This document shows positions 18,301 to 26,957 of a stretch of DNA of 64,000 nt, piece after piece. Source of the DNA: Mycolicibacterium rhodesiae NBB3 (GTDB lineage Bacteria > Actinomycetota > Actinomycetes > Mycobacteriales > Mycobacteriaceae). The first letter of the stretch is position 1, and each line of letters starts with the position of its first letter. The stretch is taken from positions 620,001 through 684,000 of the forward strand of contig NC_016604.1 in NCBI RefSeq assembly GCF_000230895.2, given 5' to 3'. The notes under the pieces were generated by a model, which was given only the letters and a program-made list of their open reading frames with translations, was not told the origin of the DNA and did not search any database. A program made the translations under genes and the position numbers.

Positions 18301-19024
18301 TGTGGTCAGGACCGTGCAGGACCGCCAATTGACACACGATCGCCCGGACAAGCGCCCTCGCCGTGCATTCGTCACCGTCGACGGCCACCACGGAGTACGA
18401 CCGCAGCGCCAGGGTGATCGGCGAATCGGTGACGATCGAACGGCATCGAATCAACCGCCGCATCGCCGACACGGTCACAGGATCGAGTTCGTCCAAGCTG
18501 CTCAGTTCGGGTGCGGCCAGCACCGTGGACAGTGGCTGGACACCGGTCCCCACCCGGACGAGGCAGAAGTCCGGATCGCCCGGCAGTCGCTCCCACATGC
18601 GCCTGCCGCCGGCCATGCTCCACAGCATTCGAGGTTCGGGGTGACACCACACCGACGATCGACGTTGAACATCGGCTGCCGTTGCGGTCTCGGCATCGAG
18701 GGTGTCGATGTAGCGCAGATATTTTCGCCGGTCCTTGTTGATGTCAGCAGTGCGGTTGGATCCTCGCGCACCGTGAATCAACGTCCCGAGTACCGATGTC
18801 AGCATCATCACCGGAAAGAACATGTACATCGGATGGCGCATCGCAGAACCTGAGGTGAGGTAGACAGCCATCATTCCTACGGCCGCGACGAGCATGGCCA
18901 CCGGAAGCAAGCGGGCGAGTGGATTCACTGCCGCGGATGCCGGAATCACCGGTGGCGCATCCACGGCGACGGGGCCGAATGCCATCGGCGGCACCGGCGC
19001 CCGCGTCTCTCGGACGAAGTCCAT
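15344..19024 (-). CDS. eccC4: ESX-4 secretion ATPase EccC4
   Basis: 1226-residue FtsK/SpoIIIE-type motor that recognises substrates and powers type VII secretion at the inner membrane. Two membrane helices near residues 38-85 are followed by three ATPase domains with Walker A loops GATGSGKSELL (about 413), GAPQSGKSTALR (about 741) and GDAGCGKTALLR (about 1025). The first Walker B is LFILVDEFSELL. A single polypeptide, unlike the split EccCa/EccCb of ESX-1. Divergently transcribed from eccD4, with about 100 bp between starts. Confidence 0.96.
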   Translation of the reverse strand: MDFVRETRAPVPPMAFGPVAVDAPPVIPASAAVNPLARLLPVAMLVAAVGMMAVYLTSGSAMRHPMYMFFPVMMLTSVLGTLIHGARGSNRTADINKDRRKYLRYIDTLDAETATAADVQRRSSVWCHPEPRMLWSMAGGRRMWERLPGDPDFCLVRVGTGVQPLSTVLAAPELSSLDELDPVTVSAMRRLIRCRSIVTDSPITLALRSYSVVAVDGDECTARALVRAIVCQLAVLHGPDHITIGAAAGHEAADEWDWLKWLPHHEAANGAAAEPHHAVLIVDGAEPTDLESDSTTLIEIGTSPNDVAHARSLRLSVSADTVTGFSDDDDQVIARPDFLTRSEASTCARRLAPYRLAAASGRHHWLNLMETHSEGVGDGRIRAVPIGVTPEGTPVHLDINEAARNGMGPHGLCVGATGSGKSELLRTLALGMIASHPPDVLNLILVDFKGGATFLGLERARHVGAVITNLADEAHLVSRMNDALAGEMNRRQELLRAAGGFANLADYQRARLQGAKLPPLPALFILVDEFSELLSQHPDFAEMFVAIGRLGRSLGMHLLLASQRLDEGRLRGLETHLSYRICLKTFSASESRAVLGVPDAYHLPGKPGAAYLKSASDELVRFQTAFVSGPDGRCPAPAPTLTGPVLFTAARVGTHSEPDQQRQPVRTVLDAMLDRLGDGGPAAHQVWLPPLGDSPTLDVVMPGGWRRSLTVPIGVVDNPYEQRRDPLVIELDSAAGNVAIVGAPQSGKSTALRTMLLALAEHHDPVDVGFYCLDFGGGALSSLRQLPHVGAMAGRQDVDLCRRTVSVVSTVMRSRESMFRRMGIDSMAGYRSRRAAADPGVADDQFGDVFLVIDGWATLRQDFESLEGLITAIAAQGLSFGVHVVVTASRWAELRPALKDQIATRIELRLGDPADSEMDRKRARDLSDRPPGRGISSNRREFAIALPRRDGNSTAIGLAEVVAADAERIRDRWAPRAAPIVRLLPAQVPRDELIRDGGVLIGIGDRELKPVHIDFAAESHLLVLGDAGCGKTALLRLLCRELIRANTADEVQLEIVDFRRTLLGVAESDHLSGYAMSPASLTVRVATVIDRLNARMPGENVTQQQLRTRSWWSGPDIYLVVDDYDLAAGATGNPLAPLADFLPHANDVGLHVLVARRSGGAARAMFDPLLARMRELGCAGMMMSASSDEGVLLGTVRPSALPPGRGTLITRGDADQLIQVAWTDPP

Positions 19025-19127
19025 CGAACAATGGACGCCGCTTCTGGTCAGCCGGTTCCATCCCCAGCCGAGGCAGTTGCCGCGATTCCGTTCCGGTGAA
19101 CAGGGTTACGGTTGCCGAGGGGGACAG

Positions 19128-20429
19128 ATGTCAGATTCGATATGCAGACTCACTGTCGCGGGGTGTACCGATGACGCGCATTGCGCTGTCGATCTGGTAC
19201 TGCCCGCCGGCATACACGTCAATCAGCTGCTGCCCCAGATCGTGGACATTCTTCATGGTGATACCGCTCAGTCGGTGCAAGGTCGCGATTGGAGGTTGTC
19301 GCGACTGGGCGGCATTGCTATGGATGATTCGATGACCCTGAGCGACAACGGTGTTCGCGATGGCGAGGTGCTTCTACTCACGACGATCGAACCTCCTCCC
19401 GCAGAATGGGCCGATTGCGATCCGTGCCACGTCTTGCTCGCGGAAGCAACTCCTACCGGTGCGGCGGTAGAACGGACCCTTTCCACCATCTGTTGCGTGC
19501 TGCTCGGCGGATGCGGTGCGGTAGCACTCGCTTTACCAGGCGCGGGTGTCGCGAACGCTGGTCGTATCGCGACGGGCGCATGCATCGCTTTGGCCGCCGC
19601 CGTGGGTGCAGCTGTGGTCCGGCGACGTCGAGGGGACCCGCTGCTATGCGTGCCGTTGAGTTTGACTGCTGTGCTTTATGCGGGTGCCGTCGGGTATGTG
19701 GCCGTGCCGCCTGGCCCGGTTTCCTCCAGTCTGCTGCTCGCCGCTTCGGCCGTATTCGCGGCGGCGATCCTCCTGCTGCGCGCGACTGGCTGCGGCCGAA
19801 CCTGTTTGATGGCCGTTGGAACATTGAGCGCACTGGTTTCAGCCGTAGCGGCTGCCGGCGCGCTGTGGGGGCTGGAACTGACCGTGGGCGGCGCGGTACT
19901 CGCGCTTCTGTCACTCGCGGTCATCGGACTCGCGCCGAGGATCGCGATGGTTCTCAGCGGTACCGGCCCGTCCACACCCGGCAACGACGCCGCGCTGTGT
20001 CACCGAACCTTGACGGGCCTGGTGATGGGAGCGTCGATCGCATCGTTCCTCGGAACCGCAACGGTCGCGGCGGGTTCGGCGCTCAGCGACATCACCTTTG
20101 CCGCGGTTCTTGCGTTGGTACTGCTGCTCCGGGCGCGCACCCACGTCGATTCACAGCGTCGCGTCAGTCTGGCCTCAGCTGGGGTGCTCACAGCCGTGAC
20201 GGGTCTTATCGCCGTTGCCCTCGCGGCCCCTGCGCAGGCACATGTCGTCAGCGTGCTCGCTGCGACGGCAGGTGCCGCCGTAGTGAGCTGTTCGATGAGA
20301 CCGACGGTGACGCCGATGGTGGTGCGGACTGTGGAGGTCGTCGAATACCTCGCGCTTGCGGCAGTCGTCCCGTTGGCCTGCTGGGTGGGCGGAATCTACG
20401 GGTTGGCCCGGGGAATGAGCCTGATATGA
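19128..20429 (+). CDS. eccD4: ESX-4 membrane channel component EccD4
   Basis: 433-residue core membrane protein of ESX-4. The N-terminal 95 residues form the ubiquitin-like cytosolic domain (CRLTVAGCTDDAHCAVDLVLPAG, GEVLLLTTI). About eleven hydrophobic helices follow to the end, the EccD pattern. The ATG at 19128 is chosen for its ribosome site (gaggggga) and because the frame upstream runs antisense into eccC4. Its stop overlaps the mycP4 start (ATGA). Confidence 0.94.
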   Translation: MSDSICRLTVAGCTDDAHCAVDLVLPAGIHVNQLLPQIVDILHGDTAQSVQGRDWRLSRLGGIAMDDSMTLSDNGVRDGEVLLLTTIEPPPAEWADCDPCHVLLAEATPTGAAVERTLSTICCVLLGGCGAVALALPGAGVANAGRIATGACIALAAAVGAAVVRRRRGDPLLCVPLSLTAVLYAGAVGYVAVPPGPVSSSLLLAASAVFAAAILLLRATGCGRTCLMAVGTLSALVSAVAAAGALWGLELTVGGAVLALLSLAVIGLAPRIAMVLSGTGPSTPGNDAALCHRTLTGLVMGASIASFLGTATVAAGSALSDITFAAVLALVLLLRARTHVDSQRRVSLASAGVLTAVTGLIAVALAAPAQAHVVSVLAATAGAAVVSCSMRPTVTPMVVRTVEVVEYLALAAVVPLACWVGGIYGLARGMSLI

Positions 20430-21778
20430 CGTCGATTGCGAAAATGGTGCAACTCACCGGTGCCGGCGCACTCGCGGTCATGCCACTGTGGACAACACCG
20501 CCGGCAGCGGCGGTGACTCCGCCGGTGGTGGACATGTCGACCTTGCCGAAGCCGGGGTCGCCGGCGCCTCCTCAGCCAACCGAACAGCTGGGGCAATGCT
20601 TCGCTGCCGGCAACCAGACAGTTGAGGCCGCCGATGATCCAGTCGAACGCTATGGGCTGCAGGATGTCTGGTCGTTGACACGGGGTACCGGCCAGACGGT
20701 CGCGGTGATCGACACCGGGGTCTCACGGCACCGACTGCTCCCCCACCTTGTTCCCGGCGGTGACTACGTGTCGACCGGTGACGGCACCGCCGACTGTGAC
20801 GGACACGGCACGGTTGTCGCCGGGATCATCGGTGCGTCCCCGGACCGTGGCCACACACTCACGGGTATTGCGCCCGATGCGACGATCATCGGGATCCGAC
20901 AGTCCAGCAACAAGTTCCGCGCCGCAGATGACCCGTCCGGCAGCGGAGTCGGCGACGTCGAGACTCTGGCGACGGCCATCCGCACCGCGGCCGATATCGG
21001 AGCGACCGTGATCAATATGTCGACGGTCGCGTGCTTGTCGGTCAAGGACGAACTGGATGACCGTGCGCTGGGCGCTGCGCTGGCCTACGCCGTCGACGTC
21101 AAGAACGCGGTTGTGGTGACCGCCGCCGGGAACCTCGCCTCTGCGGGCCAGTGCGCCGAGCAGAATCCGACGACAGGCAAGCCGAACTGGTCTGATGTCA
21201 ACACGGTGGTCACCCCGGGCTGGTACGACGATTATGTGCTGACCGTGGGTTCGATAGGTAAAGACGGCGTCCCTTCACCGTTCAGCCTCGCGGGTCCGTG
21301 GGTCGACGTCGCCGCTGTCGCCGAGGGGGTTGTCTCGTTGAACCCGGACGGCGAGGGATGGATCGACAGCCTCGAGACTGCCGATGAGACACCCATTTCC
21401 GGGACGAGTTACGCGGCACCGGTCGTCAGCGCAGTGGCGGCTCTGGTGCGGTCGCGATCGCCGGAGCTGACGGCGCGCCAGGTGATGAAGCGCATCGAAG
21501 ACACTGCCCATCGGCCGCCCGCAGGTTGGGATCCCGTTGTCGGCCACGGGACCGTGGACGCGTTCGCAGCGGTGAGCGCCGGTCCCGGGTCGGCGCCCGG
21601 AAACGGCGGAGAGACATTGCGGCCGTTGCAGATTCCGGATTCCGCGCCGGTGAGTCAGGGCGGGAAGTTCGCAGTGCGGGGAGCCGCGCTGTGCGTCGCG
21701 GTGTCGCTTGCGTTGGTCGCTGCGACTACGTCGGCAAATCGGTTACGGCGTCGGACCGACGCCGTCCCGTCTGACTGA
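20426..21778 (+). CDS. mycP4: ESX-4 mycosin protease MycP4
   Basis: 450-residue subtilisin-like serine protease, membrane-anchored and essential for type VII secretion. A signal peptide (about 1-29) leads to the S8 domain. The catalytic triad is D96 (VAVIDTG), H127 (DGHGTVVAG) and S328 (GTSYAAP), with oxyanion N236 (TAAGN). A Pro-rich linker and a C-terminal membrane helix (AALCVAVSLALVAATT) end the protein. Translation is coupled to eccD4 by a 4-bp overlap. The 3' end overlaps the convergent eccB4 by 36 bp. Confidence 0.96.
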   Translation: MTSIAKMVQLTGAGALAVMPLWTTPPAAAVTPPVVDMSTLPKPGSPAPPQPTEQLGQCFAAGNQTVEAADDPVERYGLQDVWSLTRGTGQTVAVIDTGVSRHRLLPHLVPGGDYVSTGDGTADCDGHGTVVAGIIGASPDRGHTLTGIAPDATIIGIRQSSNKFRAADDPSGSGVGDVETLATAIRTAADIGATVINMSTVACLSVKDELDDRALGAALAYAVDVKNAVVVTAAGNLASAGQCAEQNPTTGKPNWSDVNTVVTPGWYDDYVLTVGSIGKDGVPSPFSLAGPWVDVAAVAEGVVSLNPDGEGWIDSLETADETPISGTSYAAPVVSAVAALVRSRSPELTARQVMKRIEDTAHRPPAGWDPVVGHGTVDAFAAVSAGPGSAPGNGGETLRPLQIPDSAPVSQGGKFAVRGAALCVAVSLALVAATTSANRLRRRTDAVPSD

Positions 21779-23089
21779 CGCAGTCTGCACACTGAGTTCG
21801 GGGCCGCGCGGCAGGTGCGCGAGCAGTGGCCACGGCGCGGGCACCGGACCGCTCAGCCCGAGCCGTTCGGCCGCGTCCTCGTCACGAATTCCGAACAGCA
21901 CGCCGGAGTTGTCGACGAAGTACCGCGCGCCGGTCGCAGCCCCTTCGCCGGTCACACCCACAGCGCGGACGTATGCGCTGCGTCCCGACGGCATGCCGAA
22001 GTAGTCGACATCGGGTCCTGACTCATCGGCCTGCGCCAGTGTGACGGCGCGACCGTCGTCGACCGGCGAGGATCCACCCATCAGCACAGCTCCCGATTGC
22101 GCGCAGAGAGCGGCGCTTTCGGCGACACCGCCGTGGTCGGGAAAAGTGGAGACGGGGAGTTCTTCCACGATGGGGACGTTGCCGATGAGTCCCGGCGCCA
22201 CGGCGGCGATGTCCCGCCGGAGCGCGTAGGTGAACCTGATGAGGTCGGCCGCCATCTCACCGATCCGCTGCACACCGCCTGGAAGCGCGACGTAGTACTC
22301 CGCGGAGTCAGCGCGCATTAGTCGCACCACGGTTCCGGTGGGGAACCCGGGCAGCACCGAAGGCGTCCCGAACTCGGGCACTGAGGGTGCGACGATCTCG
22401 GGCGCTTCGGGCAATGCGTCGAGCAGCGTCCGTGAAACCGGCCGTGGTGTAACACCGTCGAGCTTCAGCGCGCGAACGACGGCATTGTCGCGTAGGTCCA
22501 CCCTGGCTCGCTGACCGTCGTAGAGCAGGTAGGCGGTCGCGGCGCTCTCACCGCGCGGGGTGACGAGTGCACTCCGGCTGGAATCCAGATTCAAGGGCTC
22601 ACCGACCAATACAGCGGTGCGGCCGTCGGCGTCATCGCACACGCTCCAGACTGATTCATCTACACCGAGCGGCGCCGCGATGATGTCGGGCGCGCCGGGA
22701 ATCCCGACGAGTGATCCACGCTCGACGCGATCAAGTGCCGACATGCCGACCAGCTCAGGCTCGTCGGACATGCCGGTGATCAGACGTGCGGACGCCAGAT
22801 TCATTGCGGGGTGCATCGTGTCGCCGATGCGCACGTATACCGCGCCGGATTCACGGACGATGACTATCGCGGCGGTTCCGACGTCACCCCTTGGCTGCAG
22901 AAACGCGAGCACCGCACACACCGCGACAGCGATCGCCGCCACCACGCAGCCTGCGGCGAGCGAAAGAGACTGTGCGCGTAGCGGATCGTCGAGCATCCGC
23001 ACATCCCCACGCACCAGCCCATGTGCCATCCGCCGCATCAGGAATCGATGTCCGCTCACCTGGATGCCGATCGCCGTTGTTTCCGTCAT
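21743..23089 (-). CDS. eccB4: ESX-4 membrane component EccB4
   Basis: 448-residue EccB protein. A short cytosolic N-terminus (QVSGHRFLMRRMAHGLVRGD) precedes one membrane helix (about residues 40-64) and a large periplasmic domain with repeated beta motifs (GSLVGIPGAPDIIA, SVWSVCDD, YLLYDGQRARVDL, RYFVDNSGVLFGI) and paired cysteines. It completes the ESX-4 core with EccC4, EccD4 and MycP4; no EccE is present, as expected for ESX-4. Transcribed towards mycP4. Confidence 0.95.
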   Translation of the reverse strand: MTETTAIGIQVSGHRFLMRRMAHGLVRGDVRMLDDPLRAQSLSLAAGCVVAAIAVAVCAVLAFLQPRGDVGTAAIVIVRESGAVYVRIGDTMHPAMNLASARLITGMSDEPELVGMSALDRVERGSLVGIPGAPDIIAAPLGVDESVWSVCDDADGRTAVLVGEPLNLDSSRSALVTPRGESAATAYLLYDGQRARVDLRDNAVVRALKLDGVTPRPVSRTLLDALPEAPEIVAPSVPEFGTPSVLPGFPTGTVVRLMRADSAEYYVALPGGVQRIGEMAADLIRFTYALRRDIAAVAPGLIGNVPIVEELPVSTFPDHGGVAESAALCAQSGAVLMGGSSPVDDGRAVTLAQADESGPDVDYFGMPSGRSAYVRAVGVTGEGAATGARYFVDNSGVLFGIRDEDAAERLGLSGPVPAPWPLLAHLPRGPELSVQTASVRRDGVGPTP

Positions 23090-23143
23090 CCCCTCCCCCG
23101 AGACGAGCCTAATGGCCGTTCGGACGTGGTCGCCGCACCGATT

Positions 23144-23704
23144 TCAGTCGGACTTCGCGCGGCGCTCCCGGTAGGCCGCGACGTGTTGACGGTTGCCGCA
23201 ATTGCCTGTGTCGCAGAACTTTCCCGAACGGTTGCGCGAGAGGTCGATCAACACCGCGTCGCAATCCGAGGCCGCGCAGACTTTGAGCCGGCGCAGCTCG
23301 CCGATACGGATCAGGTCGGCCAGTGCCATGGCCATCTCCGCGCCCATCCGCTGCCAGAGCGGATCGTGTACCGACGCCAGATGCAGGTGCCACTCAGGCA
23401 TCTCCTTGTGACGGGTCAGCCACGGCGCGGCCTTGGTGTCGCTCAGCAGAGCGTTGACCTGATCGACCGCCTTCTCCTCGTCGCCGGCGACAGCCCAGAT
23501 CTTGGCCAGCCGCGTCCGCAGACGATGTACCGAATCCAGTTCGGCGCCGTCGTGGTCGCGCCGCCCCGTCCAGCCGAAGCCGTCCAGGTACGCGTCGAGT
23601 GCGGGCAGGTCCGGCAGCTGTTCGCCGTCCGTCCCGCTGTTGATCAACACACACGCAGCCCGCAGTGTGAGCTCGGTGTCATGACTGAAAAGCATTTGAC
23701 TCAT
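23144..23704 (-). CDS. CGNR zinc-finger transcriptional regulator
   Basis: 186-residue protein with an N-terminal ABATE-type domain (about 1-130) and a C-terminal CGNR zinc finger (about 140-186): CAASDCDAVLIDLSRNRSGKFC followed by CGNRQHVAAYRERR. This is a DNA-binding family of stress-responsive regulators. The ATG at 23704 has the ribosome site ggaagggg; an alternative ATG lies 9 bp inside. It is divergent from the EamA exporter with a 66-bp gap, so it probably controls that gene and itself. The effector is unknown. Confidence 0.85.
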   Translation of the reverse strand: MSQMLFSHDTELTLRAACVLINSGTDGEQLPDLPALDAYLDGFGWTGRRDHDGAELDSVHRLRTRLAKIWAVAGDEEKAVDQVNALLSDTKAAPWLTRHKEMPEWHLHLASVHDPLWQRMGAEMAMALADLIRIGELRRLKVCAASDCDAVLIDLSRNRSGKFCDTGNCGNRQHVAAYRERRAKSD

Positions 23705-23770
23705 GACCCCTTCCGCAGCTAATGTCACGACCAAAGCTCATTTTACTCATTACATGTCGGAGGTGTAGTC

Positions 23771-24736
23771 ATGGCCGCGAATTTTCGGCTCGGCCTGCTG
23801 CTCGCCGTCGGATCGGCGTTCTCGTTCGGGTCCTCGGGACCGTTCGCGAAGGCACTGATGGAGGCCGGCTGGACCCCCACCGCCGCCGTCGTCGCCCGCC
23901 TGGCCGGCGGTGCGTTGGTGATGGCCGTGTTCGCGACGATCGTGCGACCCGGCTGGATCCGCGAGGCGCTGCGCCACGGCAGGACCGTCGCCCTGTACGG
24001 CGTGATCCCGATCGCAGGCGCGCAGCTCTTCTACTACTGCGCGGTCTCGCACCTGTCCGTCGGTGTCGCGCTGCTGCTGGAGTACACCGCGCCGATCCTC
24101 GTCGTCGCATATGTATGGGCGACTACCCGGCGCAGGCCGACAAACCTGACGCTGGCAGGCGTCGCCCTCGCGCTGATCGGAATCATGTTGGTGCTCAACG
24201 TGTTCAGCGATGCCCACATCAACCTCATCGGCGTCGCCTGGGCGCTGGGTGCCGCGGTCTGTGCGGCGTGCTACTTCGTGATGTCAGCCAACGTGAGCTC
24301 CGCCGACAGCGACGGCGTCAACCCCGTCACGCTGGCGGCAGCCGGACTGGTGGTCGGCGCCGCAGCGGTCACGCTGCTGGGCGTCGTCGGCGTCATGCCG
24401 CTGACGTTCACCACCAACGACACTGTCATCGCGGGGTTGACGACGTCGTGGGCGGTGCCGGTCATCGCGCTGGGCGTGGTGGCCACCGCGATCGCCTACA
24501 CACTCGGCATCATGGGCATCTCACGGCTGCGGCCGCGGTTCGCGTCGCTGGTCGGGCTGTCTGAGGTGATGTTCGCCGTGCTGGCCGCATGGGTGCTTCT
24601 CGGTGAGGCGATGACGTCGATCCAGGCGATCGGCGGAGTCATCGTGCTTGCAGGCCTGGCCTTGGCACGTCAGGGCGACCGGAGCGAGGTGTCGGTCGAG
24701 GTGACGCTGCCCGAGGGTGTGCCGGCAGCCCGCTGA
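23771..24736 (+). CDS. EamA/DMT-family exporter
   Basis: 321-residue inner-membrane transporter of the drug/metabolite superfamily, with ten predicted helices in two repeats of five. The first repeat starts LGLLLAVGSAFSFGSSGPFAKALMEAG; the second starts NLIGVAWALGAAVCAACYFVM and includes ISRLRPRFASLVGLSEVMFAVLAAWVLLGE. It probably exports amino acids or small metabolites. The ribosome site cggaggtg precedes the ATG. Divergent from the CGNR regulator. Confidence 0.88.
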   Translation: MAANFRLGLLLAVGSAFSFGSSGPFAKALMEAGWTPTAAVVARLAGGALVMAVFATIVRPGWIREALRHGRTVALYGVIPIAGAQLFYYCAVSHLSVGVALLLEYTAPILVVAYVWATTRRRPTNLTLAGVALALIGIMLVLNVFSDAHINLIGVAWALGAAVCAACYFVMSANVSSADSDGVNPVTLAAAGLVVGAAAVTLLGVVGVMPLTFTTNDTVIAGLTTSWAVPVIALGVVATAIAYTLGIMGISRLRPRFASLVGLSEVMFAVLAAWVLLGEAMTSIQAIGGVIVLAGLALARQGDRSEVSVEVTLPEGVPAAR

Positions 24737-24799
24737 CCTCTAACTGACGCTGACGTCGAAACCCAGATGATTGGCCGCGGCCACTATCGATATGGAAAA

Positions 24800-25555
24800 A
24801 TGGCCCACGTGACTTTGCTCCGGATGCCAACAGGGCTGGCCGCGGCTATTTCGGCCGTTGTCTGCGCCACGGCGCTCGTCGTCGCGCCGGTTGCGATGGC
24901 CCAGCCCGACCATCAGCCCGGAGTGCCTGGGCCGGGCCCGGCGCCGGGTCCGATCGCGGCGAACGCCCCTGGCCCGGTCGCGACCCAGTCATCGTCGTGC
25001 CCCGATATCGAGGTCATCTTCGCGCGTGGTACCGACGACACCCCGGGTCTCGGAACGCCCGGATCGGCGTTCGTCAGTGCGCTGCGCCCGCTCGTGGGCG
25101 GCCAGACCGTCAGCACCTACGCGGTCAACTACCCCGCCTCGTATGACTTCCTCGCCGCTGCCGACGGCGCCACCGACGCCCAGAACCGCATCCAACTGAT
25201 GTCGACTCAGTGCCCCTCGACGAAGCTCGTGCTGGGCGGATACTCACAAGGCGCTGCGGTCGTCGACATGCTGGCCGGAGTTCCGCCGCTCGGCAACAAG
25301 ATCGGTGAGATCGGCTCAGCACCGCCATTGCCCGCGAGCTTGCAGTCCAATATCGCCGCGGTGGTCGCCTTCGGTAACCCCGCAGCGAAGTTCAGCAACC
25401 CGCTGACGGGCTCGGTGTTCGGCGGTCGGGCGATCGACCTCTGCAAGGACGGCGACCCGATCTGCTCAGGCGGGAGAAACCCCTTCGCACACAACGATTA
25501 CGTGTCCGCAGGCTTGACCCAGCAGGCGGCCAACTTCGTCGCTGGACGGGTCTAG
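24800..25555 (+). CDS. Secreted cutinase-family esterase (1 of 3)
   Basis: 251-residue exported serine esterase of the mycobacterial cutinase-like family, acting on lipid esters at the cell surface. A signal peptide ends near VAPVAMAQP; a Pro/Gly-rich linker precedes the alpha/beta-hydrolase domain starting SCPDIEVIFARGTDDTPGLG. Catalytic Ser is in GGYSQGAAV, Asp in DGDPIC and His in FAHNDYV; four cysteines can form the two usual disulfides. The ATG at 24800 is chosen, though 24767 and a GTG at 24809 are also possible. Position corresponds to cut3/cut4 (Rv3451/Rv3452). Confidence 0.88.
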   Translation: MAHVTLLRMPTGLAAAISAVVCATALVVAPVAMAQPDHQPGVPGPGPAPGPIAANAPGPVATQSSSCPDIEVIFARGTDDTPGLGTPGSAFVSALRPLVGGQTVSTYAVNYPASYDFLAAADGATDAQNRIQLMSTQCPSTKLVLGGYSQGAAVVDMLAGVPPLGNKIGEIGSAPPLPASLQSNIAAVVAFGNPAAKFSNPLTGSVFGGRAIDLCKDGDPICSGGRNPFAHNDYVSAGLTQQAANFVAGRV

Positions 25556-25583
25556 TCGCGAGAGGCGCTACCCTGTTGATCTT

Positions 25584-26231
25584 GTGACGTTAGATCTACT
25601 CCGTAGCTGGCTCATCGCCGCCGTTTCCGTTCTCCTGATCGCCTCCACAGCGCTGATCACCCCTGCGACCGCGTCGGCGCAAGGATGTCCAGACATCGAG
25701 GTCGTGTTTGCGCGCGGCACCAACGACGCGCCAGGCCTCGGCAACGTCGGTGGCGCATTCGTCGACGCACTGCGGGGCAAGGTCGGAGGCAGGTCAGTCG
25801 GCGTCTACGCGGTCAACTATCCCGCGACGTTCGACTTTCTTCAGGCGGCCGCGGGCGCCAACGATGCCAGCGGCCACATCCAGTACATGGTCAACAACTG
25901 CCCCAACACCCGACTGGTGCTCGGCGGATACTCCCAAGGCGCCGCGGTGATCGACGTCATCAGTGCCGTGCCCGTACCGGGCATCGGCTTCGACAACCCA
26001 CTGCCACCCAATGTGCCCGAACATGTCGCCGCGATCGCCGTGTTCGGCAACCCGTCGACCAAGTTGGGCCTGCCGCTGACGGCGAGCCCGGTCTGGGGTG
26101 GGCGGTCCATCGATCTCTGCAACCCGGGTGATCCGATCTGTGCCTCGGGTGGCCGGGACGTTGCCGCGCACCGGGCGTACGCGGGCGGACCGACCAATAC
26201 GGCGGCGGATTTCGTTTCGGGGCTCCTCTGA
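25584..26231 (+). CDS. Secreted cutinase-family esterase (2 of 3)
   Basis: 215-residue exported esterase, close paralogue of the preceding gene but without the Pro-rich linker. The signal peptide (1-33) ends at TASAQ. The mature domain starts GCPDIEVVFARGTNDAPGLG. Nucleophile in GGYSQGAAV, Asp in PGDPIC and His in VAAHRAYAGG are all present. GTG start. It follows the first cutinase by 28 bp and is probably cotranscribed. Confidence 0.9.
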   Translation: MTLDLLRSWLIAAVSVLLIASTALITPATASAQGCPDIEVVFARGTNDAPGLGNVGGAFVDALRGKVGGRSVGVYAVNYPATFDFLQAAAGANDASGHIQYMVNNCPNTRLVLGGYSQGAAVIDVISAVPVPGIGFDNPLPPNVPEHVAAIAVFGNPSTKLGLPLTASPVWGGRSIDLCNPGDPICASGGRDVAAHRAYAGGPTNTAADFVSGLL

Positions 26232-26288
26232 CCAGGCCTTCGACAGTTACTGACGGACGCGTTGATCGTTTCCACTAACATCCGTGTA

Positions 26289-26957
26289 GTGATCCGCCGC
26301 CACCTGCTCACCGGTCTGGTTGCCGCTCTCGTTTTCGGCGCCCTGCTCATCGCCCCGCAGACTGTCGGTTCTCTGACACCGTCGGCGAGCGCCCAATCGT
26401 GCCCCGCGGTCGAGGTGATCTTCGCCCGCGGCCGGCTGGAGTCGCCGGGGACCGGCAGGCTCGGCAATGCGTTCGTCAACGCGCTGCGTTCGAAGACGAA
26501 CAAGGACGTCGACGTCTATGCCGTGCAATACCCGGCGGACAATGAGATCGATGTGGGCGCCAACGACATGAGCGGTCACATCCAGTACATGATGAACACC
26601 TGCCCGGACACCCGACTGGTGCTCGGTGGGTATTCGCTCGGCGCGGCGGTGACCGACGTCGTGCTCGCCTTGCCTTTCAACTTCTTCGGGTTCGATGCCC
26701 CGCTGCCTCCAGGTGCGGATAGGCACATCGCCGCGGTCGCGTTGTTCGGTAACGGAATCACCTGGGCCGGCCCGATCGGCAATTTCAATCCGATGTACCG
26801 CGACCGGACGATCGACCTGTGCCATGGCGCCGACCCGATCTGCAATCCGGCGGATCCGAATACGTGGGAAGACAACTGGCCCGCCCACCTCGCCGGCGCG
26901 TACATCGACGCGGGGATGGCGAATCAAGCGGCCGACTTCGTCGCCGCGCGGATCTAG
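26289..26957 (+). CDS. Cutinase-family esterase (3 of 3), GYSLG variant
   Basis: 222-residue third paralogue. The signal peptide ([20 protein letters not shown]) ends at SASAQ. The mature domain begins [20 protein letters not shown]. The nucleophile elbow is GGYSLGAAV, with Leu replacing the usual Gln after Ser; Gln there helps shape the oxyanion hole in typical cutinases, so specificity may differ. Asp (ADPIC) and His (WPAHLAGAY) are kept. The start is uncertain: GTG at 26289 or TTG at 26262, neither with a good ribosome site. It overlaps the convergent truA by 4 bp. Confidence 0.85.
   Translation: MIRRHLLTGLVAALVFGALLIAPQTVGSLTPSASAQSCPAVEVIFARGRLESPGTGRLGNAFVNALRSKTNKDVDVYAVQYPADNEIDVGANDMSGHIQYMMNTCPDTRLVLGGYSLGAAVTDVVLALPFNFFGFDAPLPPGADRHIAAVALFGNGITWAGPIGNFNPMYRDRTIDLCHGADPICNPADPNTWEDNWPAHLAGAYIDAGMANQAADFVAARI

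Noticed and set aside
19406..20425. Long N-terminal extension of mycP4 (frame open from 19406)
   Set aside because: The region is eccD4 in another frame, and the ATGA overlap at 20426 gives a normal mycosin with signal peptide.
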